Positions 1-35,700 are shown, numbered from the stretch's first letter. The stretch is DNA of 64,000 nucleotides from Eonycteris spelaea (GCA_003508835.1 PUFA01000312.1:1240501-1304500); one strand, 5' to 3'. Notes: a model not told the origin generated them from the sequence alone. A program made the numbers and translations.

Positions 1-582
1 CAGGAGTCCAGGGCCCTTGCCTCCTCCTCCCCTTGAACCCAAGAATATAGGCCCCTGCTCTCGCCTCTCCTGTAAGCTTTGGTCTCTGTGGGTGGATGTG
101 GCAATGGATATGGAGCGAGATGGGATATGTGGAAATTATCAGGAAGGAAGGAATCTCGATCACCAGTGGACATATTTATGAGCACCCACTATGTGCCAAA
201 ACTGTGCTAGGGGCTGCAGACACAGAGGGGAAAAAAATAAGCTCCCTGCTTCAGTCTCTGGAGGCACACTGCCTTTGCTCAAATCTGCCTCTGAATCTTG
301 CAGACCCTATCATCATGGGCAAGTTCTTTGACTTCTCTGTCCCTCAATTTCCTCTTCTATACAATGAGGATAATAATAGCACTGCTGTTAAAATTAAACT
401 GAGTTGATATAGGTAAACTGCATTGAACAGTGCCCGGCCCAGAATACAAGCTATGCCAATGTCTGCTATTATTGTTGTAATTCATGGGCCACAGAAATCC
501 AGTCAGAGAGACCTTGCCTTGTTCCTTAGGGGCTGAGGCGCCTGTCATCTCTATCACACCTGGTTCCAGGTGTCCACAAACT
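1..582 (+). other. PRRG2 5' region with a MIR-type repeat
   Basis: Upstream of the PRRG2 start. Positions about 185-270 look L2/MIR-like. Positions about 275-480 show a MIR core (TTCCTCTTCTATACAATGAG, later CAGTGCCCGGCCC). A pyrimidine tract ending in CCTTAG at about 529 could be the acceptor of the exon carrying the ATG. No other coding sequence was seen. Confidence 0.5.
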
Positions 583-3500
583 ATGAGGAGCCACTCCTCT
601 CTGCTGCTGTTATACCTGGGGTTGACCACCTGCCTGGACACCTCACCCAGTGGGAAGCAAGATCAAGGTGAGTGTTCGGGGGAAGAGCTGGTGTCCAGGA
701 GCTGACATCTAACTTCCCCTGACCCAGGAACCCTTGCCTCTAGTCCCCTCCTATCCCAGGACCCCATAGCTCTCTGTCCCCTTAGGTTCAGGTTCCTCCA
801 AGTCCCTAGTCCTTCACTTTTCTGTCCCTCATGTCCTTGAGGCCCAGAAGTCTTCCTGGACTCCCCAGGCCTGGAACTTCCTGGGGCAGCCATAGGCGGG
901 TTCCACGAGCCAACCACTGGGACCTGGAGCTGTTCACGCCAGGGAACCTGGAACGGGAATGTTATGAGGAGAAGTGTTCTTGGAAGAGGCACGGGAGTAC
1001 TTTGAGGACAATACTCGGACGGTGAGAGCTTGGGGACGCTGGAGTCCCTCTGTCTTCTCCAGGCTCTGGAGTGGAGTGTGGTGGGGGCGGGGTTCTAGCC
1101 CTCAACTCCCTCTACTGATTTGGGTTCAGAAATCAGGGTGGGCTCGTTTGGGCGTGTAGGATCTCCCAGCTGACAGCTGTCTTTCTGTCTTCTCTACTCC
1201 TATCCTTTCAAGAAACAATTCTGGGAGATCTACGCCTACAATGGCAAAGGAGGTGAGTAGAGGGGCCAAGCCATGTTGTTCTGTACAGCTAAGGTAGCCT
1301 TTCCCACGGAAACCGAATCATTGCCCCCACTCCAAATTCCGTGCTCCCCAAGTTCCTGGAGGTGGTTGTTAAAGGTCTGTTCCTGGAGGTGGTTGTCCCT
1401 TCCTTTGAGACTGGAGCTTCTGCCTGAGGAACCCACCACACCTTATTTGAAGGCGTCCCATGTTCCCAGGAAGGGGGAGGAGTTACAGCCTGGGGTCCAT
1501 TTGTCCTCAGGCTCAGAGGCTCTGGCTCACCTGAGCTCCTGTTTGGAGTTCAGAGCCCAAGCCCCTTCTGCAGCTTGGTTGCTAGGGGGCTGCTCCCTAG
1601 CAACAGGCCTCTCCAAGGCTGTGGGCCCTTACCTGACCAGTCTACCCACTCCCAACCCCTCCTCCGAGTTCTGAGGCCCCATGATGGCTGCAGCCTTGTT
1701 GCTAAGGGGGGAAGGGCTGCTGGTTAGCAACAAGGCCTGCCCAAGCCAGACCAAGGAAAGCCCCACATCACTCACTACCTGGTGGCTTCCCCTCCCCCAC
1801 AGCCCATCCCAGCCTCAGCCTGGTTGCTAAGGGGGCCTTCTCCTTCCTAGCAACCATACCTAGCCAGGCTCTGGACCCAAGGCCTCTTGCCCAGGGAGGA
1901 CCCCCCTCCAAGCATCAGAGGCCCCACCCCTTGTGGCATGGTTGCTAGGGGTGGATGTACCTTAGCAACAGGCCCTAGGTCTGGGCTAGAGCGCTCACAT
2001 TAGAGCCCGGTTGCTAGGGGAGGTAACTGCGTTGCTACAGGCCTAAGGATGCCTGGTGGCTTCTTGAATCCACCTGAAACATGTCAGAATCTGGAGGGCT
2101 TGGCTTCTCAGTGCAGCTTTTTGCCAAAAGGGCTAAAAGTCTGGGATTTACTGTTTGAGGAAAGCCCCCCAATTGCTCTAGTCGGTCTCCCCAGCAGCAA
2201 CAACTTGCAAGGCCTCGCAAAACTGGGGTCCTCCTCATACACCCCTCCCTGTGCTCCTTGACCCTTTTTCTCAGACTGGAGGCTTTTGATTGCTAAAGGG
2301 TTGCACCTTAGGACAGGGGCCACATGAATTCTCCTTGCCCTGCTGTAGCAAGTCACCTGCAGTCTTAGCAGACGGATTGCTTAGGATGGCCTTGACCCAA
2401 CCTGTGTCCAGGGAGGGCCTCCATCATCATGGGGACACTGTGTCTGTACTTTATAGTACCAGATGAAATTGTCACAACCCCTTATGCACTTTATCTCAGT
2501 GAATTTTTGCCACCTGTCAGAGAGGGGTTATTGTCCCATTTTACAGAACAGGAAATGGAGGCTCAGAGAAATGAGGCGAGTTGCTCGAGGTCCCACAGCT
2601 AGGAAGTGGCCCCAGTGCTGCCTTGCTCCTTGGCCAGTGCTCCTACCTCAGGAGGAGGGCATTTGGATGCTGGGGTGGTCGGCAGCCCTGAAGCAGTGGC
2701 TCCCCCACCTTCCCCCACTGCAGGGCGTGGACGAGTGGACGTAGCAGGCCTGGCTGTGGGGCTGACATCTGGCATCCTGCTGATTGTCCTGGCCAGCCTG
2801 GGAGCTTTTTGGTATCTCCACTGGCGACGGCACCGAGGCCAGCAGCCCTGTCCCCAAGAGTAAGGGGGCTTCAGGGAGGACGGGGGTGGGGGCTGGGGGC
2901 CAGAGAGAAGGGTGAGCAGGGGAGGAAGGGTTGACCTAAGATGTGCCAAGGATTGGGGACAGGTGGGCACTGATGAAAGATCTGAGATCATGTGTCTAGC
3001 TGTGGCATCTGTCTGTCTGACTGTATCCTCAGTACTTGGCACACAGTAGGGGCTCAATCAGTATTTGCTGCCTGTCTTTGCAGTACCAGGTTTCTGTGCA
3101 ATAATTGCTCTGGATATTGTATCTGGTGAGGCTGCAGCCTGTGGTCTATGAGTATCTGTGGGTGTCTGTGGTATGTCAGTTTCCGTGGTACAGGGTGTAT
3201 GTAGCACATTTGTGCCTGTAGTTGTCTAGGTATGTCTTTCTCAGTGGCAGGGTCTAAAAGGGTGCTTGAGTGTCAGTCTTGGGACTTTTAGGAAGAGTTT
3301 ATTTAGGTGGGCATCTGTGTTGCATCTCTTCCTGTGTCGACCTGTCTCTGCAGGGCCGTCTTTTTCTCCATTACTCTGCCTCTATCTGGAGCACATGTGT
3401 GTCTGTGAATTGTCTCAGCAGTTGATTTTTGGGTCTGCCTGTCTCTATGCATCTGCCTGTCATTTTGAGGTGCTTTTCTGGGTGTCAGATGGAAGGTGAC

Positions 3501-4129
3501 CCTCTTTCTCCCGGGTCTATCTTCCTTCTACCTCTGTTCCCCTACCACCCTCAGAGTCTCTGTCTTCTTAAATGTTCCCTCCATCTCCTAAGTCTCTCAA
3601 CCCTGTAGTTTCCCCCTGCTAACCGTGCACCTTGTGTCCCCAGGGCCGAGCTCATCAGTTCTCTGAGTCCTCTGAGCGCGCCTGGCCCGCCGACGCCCCT
3701 GCCTCTACTCCCACCCCCAGGCCTCCCTACCTACGAGCAGGCTCTGGCTGCCTCTGGGGTGCACGACGCACCGCCGCCCCCTACACCAGGTACGGGGCTG
3801 GGCTTCTCCCGGGGCGGGGAGCAGAGGGTAGGGCACTGCTGTAGGAGGGGCGTGTGCTCAGGGGCGGGACTTGGAATTTTGGCATTATTATTCGAGGAGA
3901 GGTTTGGAGCGCGGGGGCGGGGCCTTGTGCAATTGCCTGGGGGCGTGGCCCAGCGTTGTGAGTATGGAGCATTAGAGGGTGGGTCTTGTGCTCAGAGGGT
4001 CCGGGATTGGCTGAGATGCGCAGGGCGGGTCGGGGTGGTCTCGGTTGTGGGGGGAAAAAAAGGAAAAACAGCCGGGTCTTTGACTCCCCACTGTGCCCCT
4101 CCCCATGCAGCCTCCGGAGGCCCCGCTGA
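583..4129 (+). CDS. PRRG2: PRRG2, proline-rich Gla protein 2 (transmembrane Gla protein)
   Basis: Six coding exons: 583-667, 848-1021, 1213-1252, 2724-2859, 3644-3789, 4111-4129, all with GT/AG borders. The protein is a single-pass membrane protein with a vitamin-K-dependent Gla domain outside and a proline-rich WW-binding tail inside. In order: a hydrophobic signal peptide from the ATG at 583 (MRSHSSLLLLYLGL), a propeptide, the Gla domain (ANHWDLELFTPGNLEREC followed by EEAREYFEDNT), one transmembrane helix (LAVGLTSGILLIVLASLGAF) and a cytoplasmic tail with LPTYEQAL. The frame is broken three times: between 868 and 887 (net -1), at 983/984 (Trp codon missing one G) and in the C run near 3777-3781, where a PPPPY motif is expected. 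Restoring three bases gives 603 nt, 200 codons plus stop, against 202 residues in human. Consensus error is the likeliest explanation, but a decayed gene cannot be excluded. Confidence 0.9.
848..1021 (+). CDS. PRRG2: PRRG2 exon encoding propeptide and Gla domain, with two frame breaks
   Basis: The exon carries the Gla-domain signature: paired Glu residues of the LEREC motif, two disulfide cysteines and EEAREYFEDNT. These pieces lie in different frames. RVPRANHWDLELFTPGNLER is in the frame of position 897, EEAREYFEDNT is in the frame of position 986, and EVFLD at the exon start is in a third. The exon is 174 nt, while the human protein predicts 176, matching two missing bases. Confidence 0.85.
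1578..2038. repeat. Decaying ~120 bp tandem array of GTTGCTAGG...CCTAGCAAC inverted repeats (X-box-like)
   Basis: Inside PRRG2 intron 4 (between exons 1213-1252 and 2724-2859). Units begin at 1578, 1698, 1823, 1941 and 2010. The first four have the form GTTGCTARGG, a variable spacer, then YTAGCAAC; the fifth has GTTGCTAGGGG and GGTAAC with an extra GTTGCTAC at 2031. Flanks such as CAGGCCT and CAGCCT recur, so whole ~120 bp units were probably duplicated. Weaker relics (ATTGCTAA, ATTGCTTAGG) occur near 2289 and 2371. The arms resemble RFX-family X-box half-sites, although their spacing is wider than the usual X-box. Confidence 0.8.
2480..2615 (+). repeat. MIR-family SINE fragment
   Basis: Contains the MIR core features: CCCATTTTACAGAACAGGAA, GAGGCTCAGAGAAATGAGG and a match to 'CCACAGCTAGGAAGTGG'. 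It lies in PRRG2 intron 4. Confidence 0.65.
2724..2859 (+). CDS. PRRG2: PRRG2 transmembrane exon
   Basis: This exon is intact at 136 nt. It encodes GRGRVDVAGLAVGLTSGI and the rest of a hydrophobic helix ending in FWYLHW, followed by a basic stop-transfer patch (RRHRGQQ). The acceptor is at 2722-2723 and the donor GTAAGG at 2860. Confidence 0.9.
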
Positions 4130-4657
4130 AGAGCAGCTTCCGAGCCGGGGTCCCCGAACCGTGCCCCAGATTCACACCGGATTCCGGAAGCCCCCAGGCC
4201 TCAAACTGCGGAGTTGAGCTTGGGGGATGGTGGGAGTAGAGGGTCCTCTGGCCTAAGGCCTCCCCTGGCACACGTGTTTCCGCCGCGTACGGATACACGC
4301 ATGTCCCTGGCGAAAGTGTTCCCGCGGCCCGGCGCCTCACGGGCCCCTATGCTCTCCTGACCTTGGGGTACCCACCGGCCCCGCCCCCGGCGTAGGCGTG
4401 TCGTGGAAACTCGGACCCAGGCGCGCGGGCCGGGTGTGCGGACTTGCGTGTGTGAACAGGTTTGACACGGCCATCTCCCTCCAGGGCCACGCACACACCG
4501 AGCCCCGCCCGTGCACACGCACGTCTTCGTGCACTCCCCGTGCTCGTACAGGGGCGCTTCGCAACCCAGGGATAGGGTGGGTGGCACATTTGCAACCGTG
4601 CTCGGTGGGGGCAGGCTCGCATTGCACCCGGGGGACTGGAGTTCGGCTCTTCCCCTA

Positions 4658-4663
4658 AATAAA
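4658..4663 (+). terminator. PRRG2: PRRG2 polyadenylation signal AATAAA
   Basis: A canonical AATAAA lies about 530 bases after the conserved PRRG2 stop codon. A second AATAAA at 4710-4715 is an alternative. Both lie just before the PRR12 CpG island. Confidence 0.65.
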
Positions 4664-4829
4664 AATCCTTTGGAAAAGAAACCAAAGAAAGTGAAACAAT
4701 GCAAAAAAAAATAAAAAATCATATAAACTGAACCGCGATCTCAGGCGCGTCTGCGCGTGGTGAAGCTGGCTGGCTTTCTGTACAAATGTTGCGCCCTACA
4801 CCCCCAGGCCCTGCTTGCGCTGTCTGTCT

Positions 4830-28199
<23,370 letters not shown>

Positions 28200-29010
28200 C
28201 CCCCTCCCCCGGCCTCGGGGGCCACCTCCTCCATGAGTGGAGGATTGGGACGGAACTGTGTCCTCAGGCACCAGCCCCCAGGCCCCATTGCCAGGGAAGG
28301 CGGGGAGTCGCTGGTCAGGGTGTGTCCATGCTGCCCCCACTGGGCAGGGTTCGAGTTCGACTCCCCCCCCCAGCCCTCTCCACTCCCTCCCCATCGTCCC
28401 ACTGTCCGGTGTACAGAGAAATTATTTATATATGTATAAATGTCTATTTAGTACCAGTTTCCCTCCCCTCTTGCCCCCCTCCCCCCTCCACGGCCATAGC
28501 CCTGCCCCTCCACCTTGTACATAATGTATAGGAAAAGTCTATGTATGGTTGAGGGGGGTGGGGCGGCTTCAGAGAGCTGGGGACCCCCTCCCCCTGAGCC
28601 CCCCCTTACAGGCCAAGATCTTTGCTAAAGGCCATTCCCTCCCCAGGGCATTCGGCGTCAGCGGGAGGGGGAAAACGCATCTTGTTAATTATTTTTAATC
28701 TTATTTATTGTACATACCTGGGGCGGGAGGCTGGGGCGGTGGAGAGGGGAGAAGGGTCCCGGTCCCCTCCCTTTGCCTCTCCCACTCCTTTTCTACTGCG
28801 GTTTGTCCGTGTCTACCCTCAGCACACACACCATCCCCATCCCGTCGTCGTCTGGATGTGGTTCTATTTTTTATCGGTCTCCCCTCTTCTCTCGCACCTC
28901 TCTGCTCCCACCGCCCCCCCACCGTTGTCTCTTGCTCTTTCTTGGGCTTCTGTACAACTCAACTTGTACACACTGTGTACACACAACCAGCCAAACGAAA
29001 ACCCAACGGC
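28200..29010 (+). other. PRR12: PRR12 3' untranslated region
   Basis: A GC-rich 3' UTR with AU-rich islands (AAATTATTTATATATGTAT near 28420; TTATTTTTAATCTTATTTAT near 28688). No canonical AATAAA was found before about 29 kb, so the cleavage site is not fixed; a variant signal is likely. Confidence 0.6.
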
Positions 29011-32000
29011 AAACACTTTATCAGCCGGCTGGAGTGGCTCTGTCCTGCGCCGTCTGGGTGGCCCTGGGGAGGCACGGGCAGAGGGTCCGGAAATGGAAGG
29101 TGGCTTTTCTGGAGCCCCCCTGGGAGGTAGTTGGGCTGGGGTCGTTGTATTCGTAATGTCTCGCTGTGTAACAAATAGCCCACCCCAATATTTAGTGACT
29201 TAAAACAAGAAACATTGATCATTGTACGGTTTCTGAAGATGAGGAATTCAGGATCGGGTTAGCTGGGTGATCCTGGCCTAGGGTCTGTCATGAGGGTGTA
29301 GGCAGGTCATCAGCCAGGGTGGCAGCCATCAGGGTTTAGCCGGAAATGCGGGATCTGCTTTAAAGGTGGCTAGCTTGGAGTGGCTGTTGGTAGGAGGCCT
29401 CAATTCCTTGCCACGTGGACCTCACTCATAGGGCAACTTGAGTGTCCTCACAGTGTGGCAGTGGGTTCTCCCGGAGCACGTGATCTAAGGGAGAGAGCCA
29501 GGAGGTAGCCACGAGATGTTTCTTATCATTCACCATCGCTTCTGCCACCTCTTCACTAGATGAGAGTCCAGGTTCCCCAGCACACACTCAGTGAGAGGGG
29601 AGTTGAGCATAGGGTTTACTGGATGTACTTTTAAACTAGTACAGGCAGTGGCAATTGTCAGGAGTTGACCAGCTTTCTCTTGGCTCCCTCATGTAGAATT
29701 GGGAATGGGGAGGTCTCTGCATTCTGGAACCCTGAAACCACAGGGTCATAAGTTAATTGGCAGGTGTGAGGTGAGCATGGAGTCTATTCTCCAGCCTCGC
29801 TGCGGCTCAGTGCATGAGCCAGGACAGTACCCTCTGGGGGTGTTCCAAGACCTTGAATGGAGACTCTCGCGCTCTGTCTCAGATCTACTGAAGCAGAACC
29901 CACTTTTTGGTAAAATCCTGGGAGAATTCTAAACACAATCAAGTCTGAGGAGCAGTGTTCTAGGTCAACAGGGAGTGTTCTCGAACTCAGCCTATAAAGT
30001 AGTGATAACCCACGGTTACAGAGCCTGGACACTTGTCAAGATGGACTATTGGTATTCTAAATCCCGGTATCGGCATCGCAATGGCTGGTCAGTAGGTAGA
30101 GACCCCGTGTGAAATTCAGGGGACCATTGTCAGCATTCTAGATGCCTGTCTAGGTGAAACTGAGAAGAACCCTATTCTAGAACTTTGGATGTCTGCACCA
30201 TCTCCAGTGCTCTTGATAACTAGAGCCCTCATTTTATCAATGGAGGATGGGTAGTAACATTTGAGAATTATAATGGGAGAGTCAGTGATGGGTCACGGAC
30301 TTTCTACAATCTTAGTTAAGAGCAATGTGAGTGGGCTGTTAGTGTCCCTGAACCATGGCCCATAGCATGTTGGGGATGCAGCCTTTGAGTGGAAAGGGCA
30401 CATTGGGGCCAAAGATTTCCAGGCTCAGCATTGTTTCAGGTTGGAGCTCTGGGGTAGAAAGTGGATGGAGTGGCCAGAAGGTGGACGGTGGGGTTAGAAC
30501 CACCCTGTGATTGGCCCTTTGAAGTTCAACAGCCCAAACCAAATCTCAGCTCCAGCACTAACCAGGCGAGTTGGAGAAAAGCTCCCATCCTCAGCTTCGT
30601 CATCTGTAAAATGGGTTTTTGTCAAGATAAAGGAAAGGTGTTGGAAGCACTCAGCTCCTACCCGTGGCTGGAGACCCTGAGAGGCTTGTCGGGAGGTCCA
30701 AGAGATGACAAGAAGGGAAGAGGGGACAATTGTGATGATGGAGAGATGGTCATTGCAACCTGGAGAGAGGTAATCATTGACAGGGCTTGCCAGCACCCAG
30801 GGGAGGGTGAGAACCAGAGATGCCCGGGCACACACGCGTGCCTAGCGAGGTGCCAACTAGGTCGTCCCTGCACTGTCACTGTTGTCGATGAGATTGGAAT
30901 GGTGACTGCGAACCTTCCAATGGCTGCAAGTAACCGTGGGTTTGTACATGCCCTTGTTCTGGGGGCATGCGGTAGCTTTCATCAGCTTCTCAAAGGGCAT
31001 CTTGGTCCTTCGGGAAATGGGGTATTTCCACCGAGAACTTAGCCCTGTTACTGCAGAAAGGTCTCAGACCTTGTCCTAGGGGAGTGCCTCAGCCCATGGC
31101 TGGGGCCTAGATGGAGGTGTCAGATCTTGGGAAACTGATAGGACCGGCCCCACACCAGCCCCTCCCCATCCCGCAGGGGTGGGTCCCTGGTGAGCAGAGG
31201 TTCTGGGGGAAGGGGAGTGATCGCGTGGCACAATACATCCCAGCGAGGCTTATTCCCAGGGCGGAAGGTTGAGCACAGGCCAAGGATTCTGTGATACTGA
31301 AACCCGGAAAGGGACATTCAGCTAATCATTGTTCTAATCTGGAATACAGAGGGACATTCATGGTTCTGGGCAGGACGCTGGGGCCTTGGTCATCGAGACT
31401 GAGCACTTAGTATGTCCCAGGTGCTGTTGTGTCCATCCCTGTGGGCACATTGGCTCCTAAAGGCCTCTTGCCCTGGGAAGCTGGATAGTCACCCCCATTT
31501 TACAGATGTGAAGACTGGGAGGCACTCAGCAGAGGTGGTGAGGCCCACACAGGACTGTAATCTATTGAGTGGGAAAACAGTGTTGGTGACAGTCAGGTGG
31601 AGTCTAAGTTCGAGGGTCTGGGGACATCTGGGTTGAGGTCTGGCCCCATGTGTTGAGTAGGTGTTGGGGTTCAAAGATGCCTGTCACAGGGGCTTAGGTT
31701 GTGGGTGAGCGGTGGTCTCCGGGTCTGGCTCCAGCTTCCCATGTAGAACACAGAATTGGGGTTTCTGGGATGAACATGGGGAATTAAGGGTTTTCAGACC
31801 GAAGAGTGTTGGCAGGTAATTTGCAGTGGCCCTAAAATGCTCCACACTGAAGCCCTCCCAGGAGAGAAGCTCAGATGAGATGTGTCCACACTTGCCCCAC
31901 GTTGGATTCAGGGTTTGGACCCAGACATCAGCCCAATTGGAGCTTTCTGGAACTGAGAACTTGCCAGCTGGCTGCTTGGACACCGTTCCACCCACCTGTC

Positions 32001-32041
32001 CCTTCTCCATTCTCCAACCCAAAGGGCTTTCTCAGTGTACA

Positions 32042-32090
32042 CTGGGGGTGGGGGTGGGGGTGGGAGTGGAGTGGGGATGGGGCGGGCAGG
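32042..32090 (+). repeat. (GGGGGT)n G-rich simple repeat
   Basis: Four or more G5T-type units followed by further G runs; the plus strand could form a G-quadruplex. Confidence 0.8.
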
Positions 32091-32129
32091 GCTTGTAGCA
32101 GTTGCTGCCCATTTCCAGGATCCAGTACC

Positions 32130-32270
32130 TTCTAGAACACCACTGGCCACATGTGAATACTGAGTTCTTGAAATGTGGCTAGTGTGAGACTGAGGAACCA
32201 AACTTTTGATTTTTATTGGTCACATGTAGCTTCTGGCTACCATATTGAATAGTGTACTTCTAGAACACTC
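32130..32270 (-). mobile_element. MER5-type hAT relic
   Basis: Contains CACTGGCCACATGTGAATAC, AAATGTGGCTAGTGTGAGAC and TCTGGCTACCATATTGAATA, matching the common MER5-like pattern. Between PRR12 and RRAS. Confidence 0.65.
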
Positions 32271-32554
32271 TAGGAAAGAAAAAAATTTATTTTTCAGACA
32301 TTAAACCTCATCCCAACAAAGGTCCACCAAGACAGAAAAGGGTGGGCTCGCCCTGTTGAAGGGGTTGTGGGGGTCCAGATGTGAAGCTCACTTTGTTTTC
32401 CGAGGCCCCCGCATCCCCACTAGGCAGAAGGTTCCAGATCCACTAGTCCTAAGTGGGGTGAGGCTTTAGCACGTGTCCCCAGTATTCACCTACCTCCCCT
32501 AGCCATTTTCCCTTAAAAAAAAAAAAAAAACACTTCCTGACAGTGGCAGTGATG

Positions 32555-32560
32555 TTTATT
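32555..32560 (-). terminator. RRAS: RRAS polyadenylation signal (AATAAA, minus strand)
   Basis: TTTATT on the plus strand, about 230 bases beyond the RRAS stop codon. Confidence 0.8.
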
Positions 32561-32791
32561 TCTCTGGGGGAGGGGGTTATATACAGCAGTGACCCGGATG
32601 CCCGGGATCCCCATACCCCCACCAGGGGCTTGGGTGGGGAAAGGAGGCGTAGGCAGAAGGCACACAGTGGCGGTCCAGAGGAGGCCAGGAACTGTGGGAG
32701 GGTGTGTAGTGTGTGTCCCAGACTGGGGACCGGGCTAGGCGAGGGCGGCTGGTCCCTGGAGCTCGTGCTGGTGGTCCCTCCCATGCCCGCG

Positions 32792-35700
32792 CTACAGGAG
32801 GACGCAGGGGCAGCCCCCGTCCTTCTTCCTGGGGCACTGGGTGGGCTGGGCGGGAGCTCTTGTTCCTGGTACTTCCTGTGGGAAGAGGCTGGTGAGTCTG
32901 GGCCACAGGGGTTGGGACAAGGCCAATGCGAAGGGGAGGGGCTCGGCTCACCGGACAGCCCGCACCAGCTGCTCGAAGGCCTCGTCCACGTTGAGGCGCA
33001 GTTTGGCCGAGGCCTCGAAGTAGGCCACGTGGTGGGAGGCACTGAAGGCGGAGGCTTCAGATCGGGGACCTGGGGGCGACAGGGAGGAGTCAGTTCCCTG
33101 CCCTTGGGGGTCCCAGCAGGGGCAGGGCAGACAGGAAGACATAATACTCTGTCCTCTTTATGGGGTTACACACTGCAGGGGCTCAAGCGGAGAGAGAAAG
33201 TTCTGGGGAGATCGTGGGGGTGCGGTGCCATCTGAGTAAGGAGTCGAGGAAGGCCGCCTGGGCGTATGCCCTCCTGGGTATTGCATAACTTGAGTTCATC
33301 GGGGAGACAAATCTGGGTGTTCCTGGCAGAGGCCTGAGCCAAGCTCCCGAGGTTGGAAATCCCCAAAGGCTTAATCTAAAAGATGCATTCGGTGTGCAAC
33401 TCACACAGTCCGTATGTACGGGGAAGCAGTGAAGGCACAGAGAGGGAAGGATGACAACTCGGTGGGCATCAAATCAAGCACCAGGCTGAGCTGGGGGTTT
33501 CTCCCAGGGGCCATAGAGGGCTGAGAGCAAGGGAGGGGCAGAGGCAGTGAGGACCAAGTGGGAGGTAGGCTGACGGGCAGACATGGGAGGCTGGGGCAAG
33601 AGTCTAGGTGAGAACGAGAGGCGGGGATGGGTCAGAGTCAGAGCCACTTGACCCGGGGACGGGGAGATGCTCTTTTTTCCATCTAGCCACCTCTCCGGGA
33701 ACTCCTATGTGCAATGCCGGGGACTCAGAAAGTCCACCTTGGGGACAATACCTCTCGCGAGGTGTGTGACAGTGGAGAGAGCGGGACCGGACGAGCCGGA
33801 GGAGGATGCTGATGTGAAGGGAGGCAGGAGGTGTGTGCCAGAGGAAAGGAGCCTCACAGGCTGACATGGGGTCCCCGGGGATCCCAGACCTGACGCTGTG
33901 TCTCGAGGTCTGCCTTGTTCCCAACCAACACGATGGGGAAGTCGTCACGGTCCTTGACTCGGAGGATCTGCGTGAACAGCTTGCCCACCTCATTGAAACT
34001 GCAGATGAAGCCAGAGGCGTGAGGTCAGTCAGTCGCTCGGCCCCGGTCCCCTCTGCTCTGCCACCTCCCTCTGCTCTGCACCTCTGCCGGTCGTTAATGG
34101 CAAACACCAGCAGGAACCCGTGCCCGGCACGCATGTTACTCTCTCTTCATGGCCCCGAACTCCTCCTGGCCCGCAGTGTCCAGGACTGCAGAGAAGGAGA
34201 CAGGGCTACTGTGGGACGAGGGCTCTACACACCTGAGCCATCCCCGCCATCCTCCCATCTGCTCCCCGCCGCCCTCACTGTCCAGCCGAGCGGGGACGCC
34301 ATCCACCGAGCAGATCTTCGTGTAGGAGTCTTCGATGGTGGGGTCGTAGTCAGACACGAAGTAGGACTGGTAGGGTGAGGAGAGGGTACCTTTAGTGCCC
34401 CAGCAGAGATGGTGCAGCCCTGGCCCAGGGGCCTGCCTGTCTCTGTCCCCCCTCTCTCTGGTCTCTGTCCCTCCCGTACTCCTCTTCCAGTGCTGTCTCT
34501 GAAGGCTCTCCTGGTTTTCTCCCTCTTTCTGGTATAAAGTACATCTCCCATGTTGGGATGATGTCATGTCTGTGTGGCACTGAACAAATAACTTCCCTTC
34601 TCTGAACCTCAGTTTCCTCATTTGGAAAATGAGGGTAAAAATAGCGCTACATTAACTTAATCCAGTGTTTGTGAGATTCAGGGAAAATCCATTTACCATT
34701 TAAGTATTTAACATCCTGCCTAGATATAACATGTGCTTGTTATTGGGACCCGTTGCCCAGAATATCTGCTTGTCTAAGTATCTCCCTCCTCTTTCTCTTT
34801 TGTCCTTTCCCCCCCCTCCTCCTCCTTCCCCTGCTCCTCCTTGGGGCAGCTTTTAGTGTCTCCTCCCAAGGGAAGGTCCCAGTTCCAATCCGACTTAGGA
34901 GAAACTGCCCCGCCTGCAGGCTGGGCCCCTCCCTTCCTGCCTGGGTCCCGCCCGCCTCCAGCCAGGCCTTTGGCCAGCTTCGGGTCTGCCCCTGGGGGTA
35001 AGGGCCTAGGGCCAAGGCCTTTCTCTATAGAGACGGGGCTCCCACGCAGGTGCTGGCTGGGGCCTCTTGATGGGTCTGGAACCCAGGAGCCTCTGCAGTA
35101 GCATCTCAGAAAGCAGACACCTTTCTAGGGTTTATCTGGGGTGGGAGGATTTCCCTTGGGAATAGGGGTGAGGTTTCCTGGGCAGGGGTGCATTTTCAGG
35201 AGTGAAGGGATGATCTGGTGCTGGGGGTCTTAGGGCTGCATCCGGTCTGCTGGGGTGGGGGGTTTGCTTGGTGAGGGCTTGTCCTGGAGGGAGGGTGTAG
35301 GGACCAGGCCCTGGGGGTGATTAGAATGTGTCTTCAGAGCACCTCCGGAGAAGCTCAGGGGTGAGAACTGGGGAACAGTCACAAGGTAATTCGGATGCAT
35401 TTCAAAGTTTGTCATAGAACATGGGTCTAGTCTTAGAGACCCTGCATTTATGGGGGAAAAGACAGTCCCCAGGAATGGGTTTTGCTGGGGGTGTCAAGAG
35501 TCTTGGGTTTCTTCCATGGAGACTTGGGGGTCTGGCCAGAGTTTCTGAGAGGGGCTTAGGGAGTTGGAGTGGAGTACTCCAGCAGGAGGAGCAGTTGGTT
35601 TTCCTTGGGGGAGGGCGAAGGTCTGGGTCTGGAGCCACAGAACGTGGGGTCTTCAGGGCAGGATCTTTTTGAACTCTCTTAGGTCTGAGGGTCCCTCTCT

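Larger units (their letters stand above)
29011..32540. other. Intergenic DNA between PRR12 and RRAS
   Basis: No coding exons recognised. A long old interspersed repeat occupies about 29,150-29,560 (family not named with confidence; it includes TAACAAATAGCCCACCCC and TGGCTGTTGGTAGGAGGCCT). MIR-like pieces are at about 30,590-30,625 and 31,480-31,560. The stretch 30,620-31,350 showed nothing recognisable. Confidence 0.6.
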
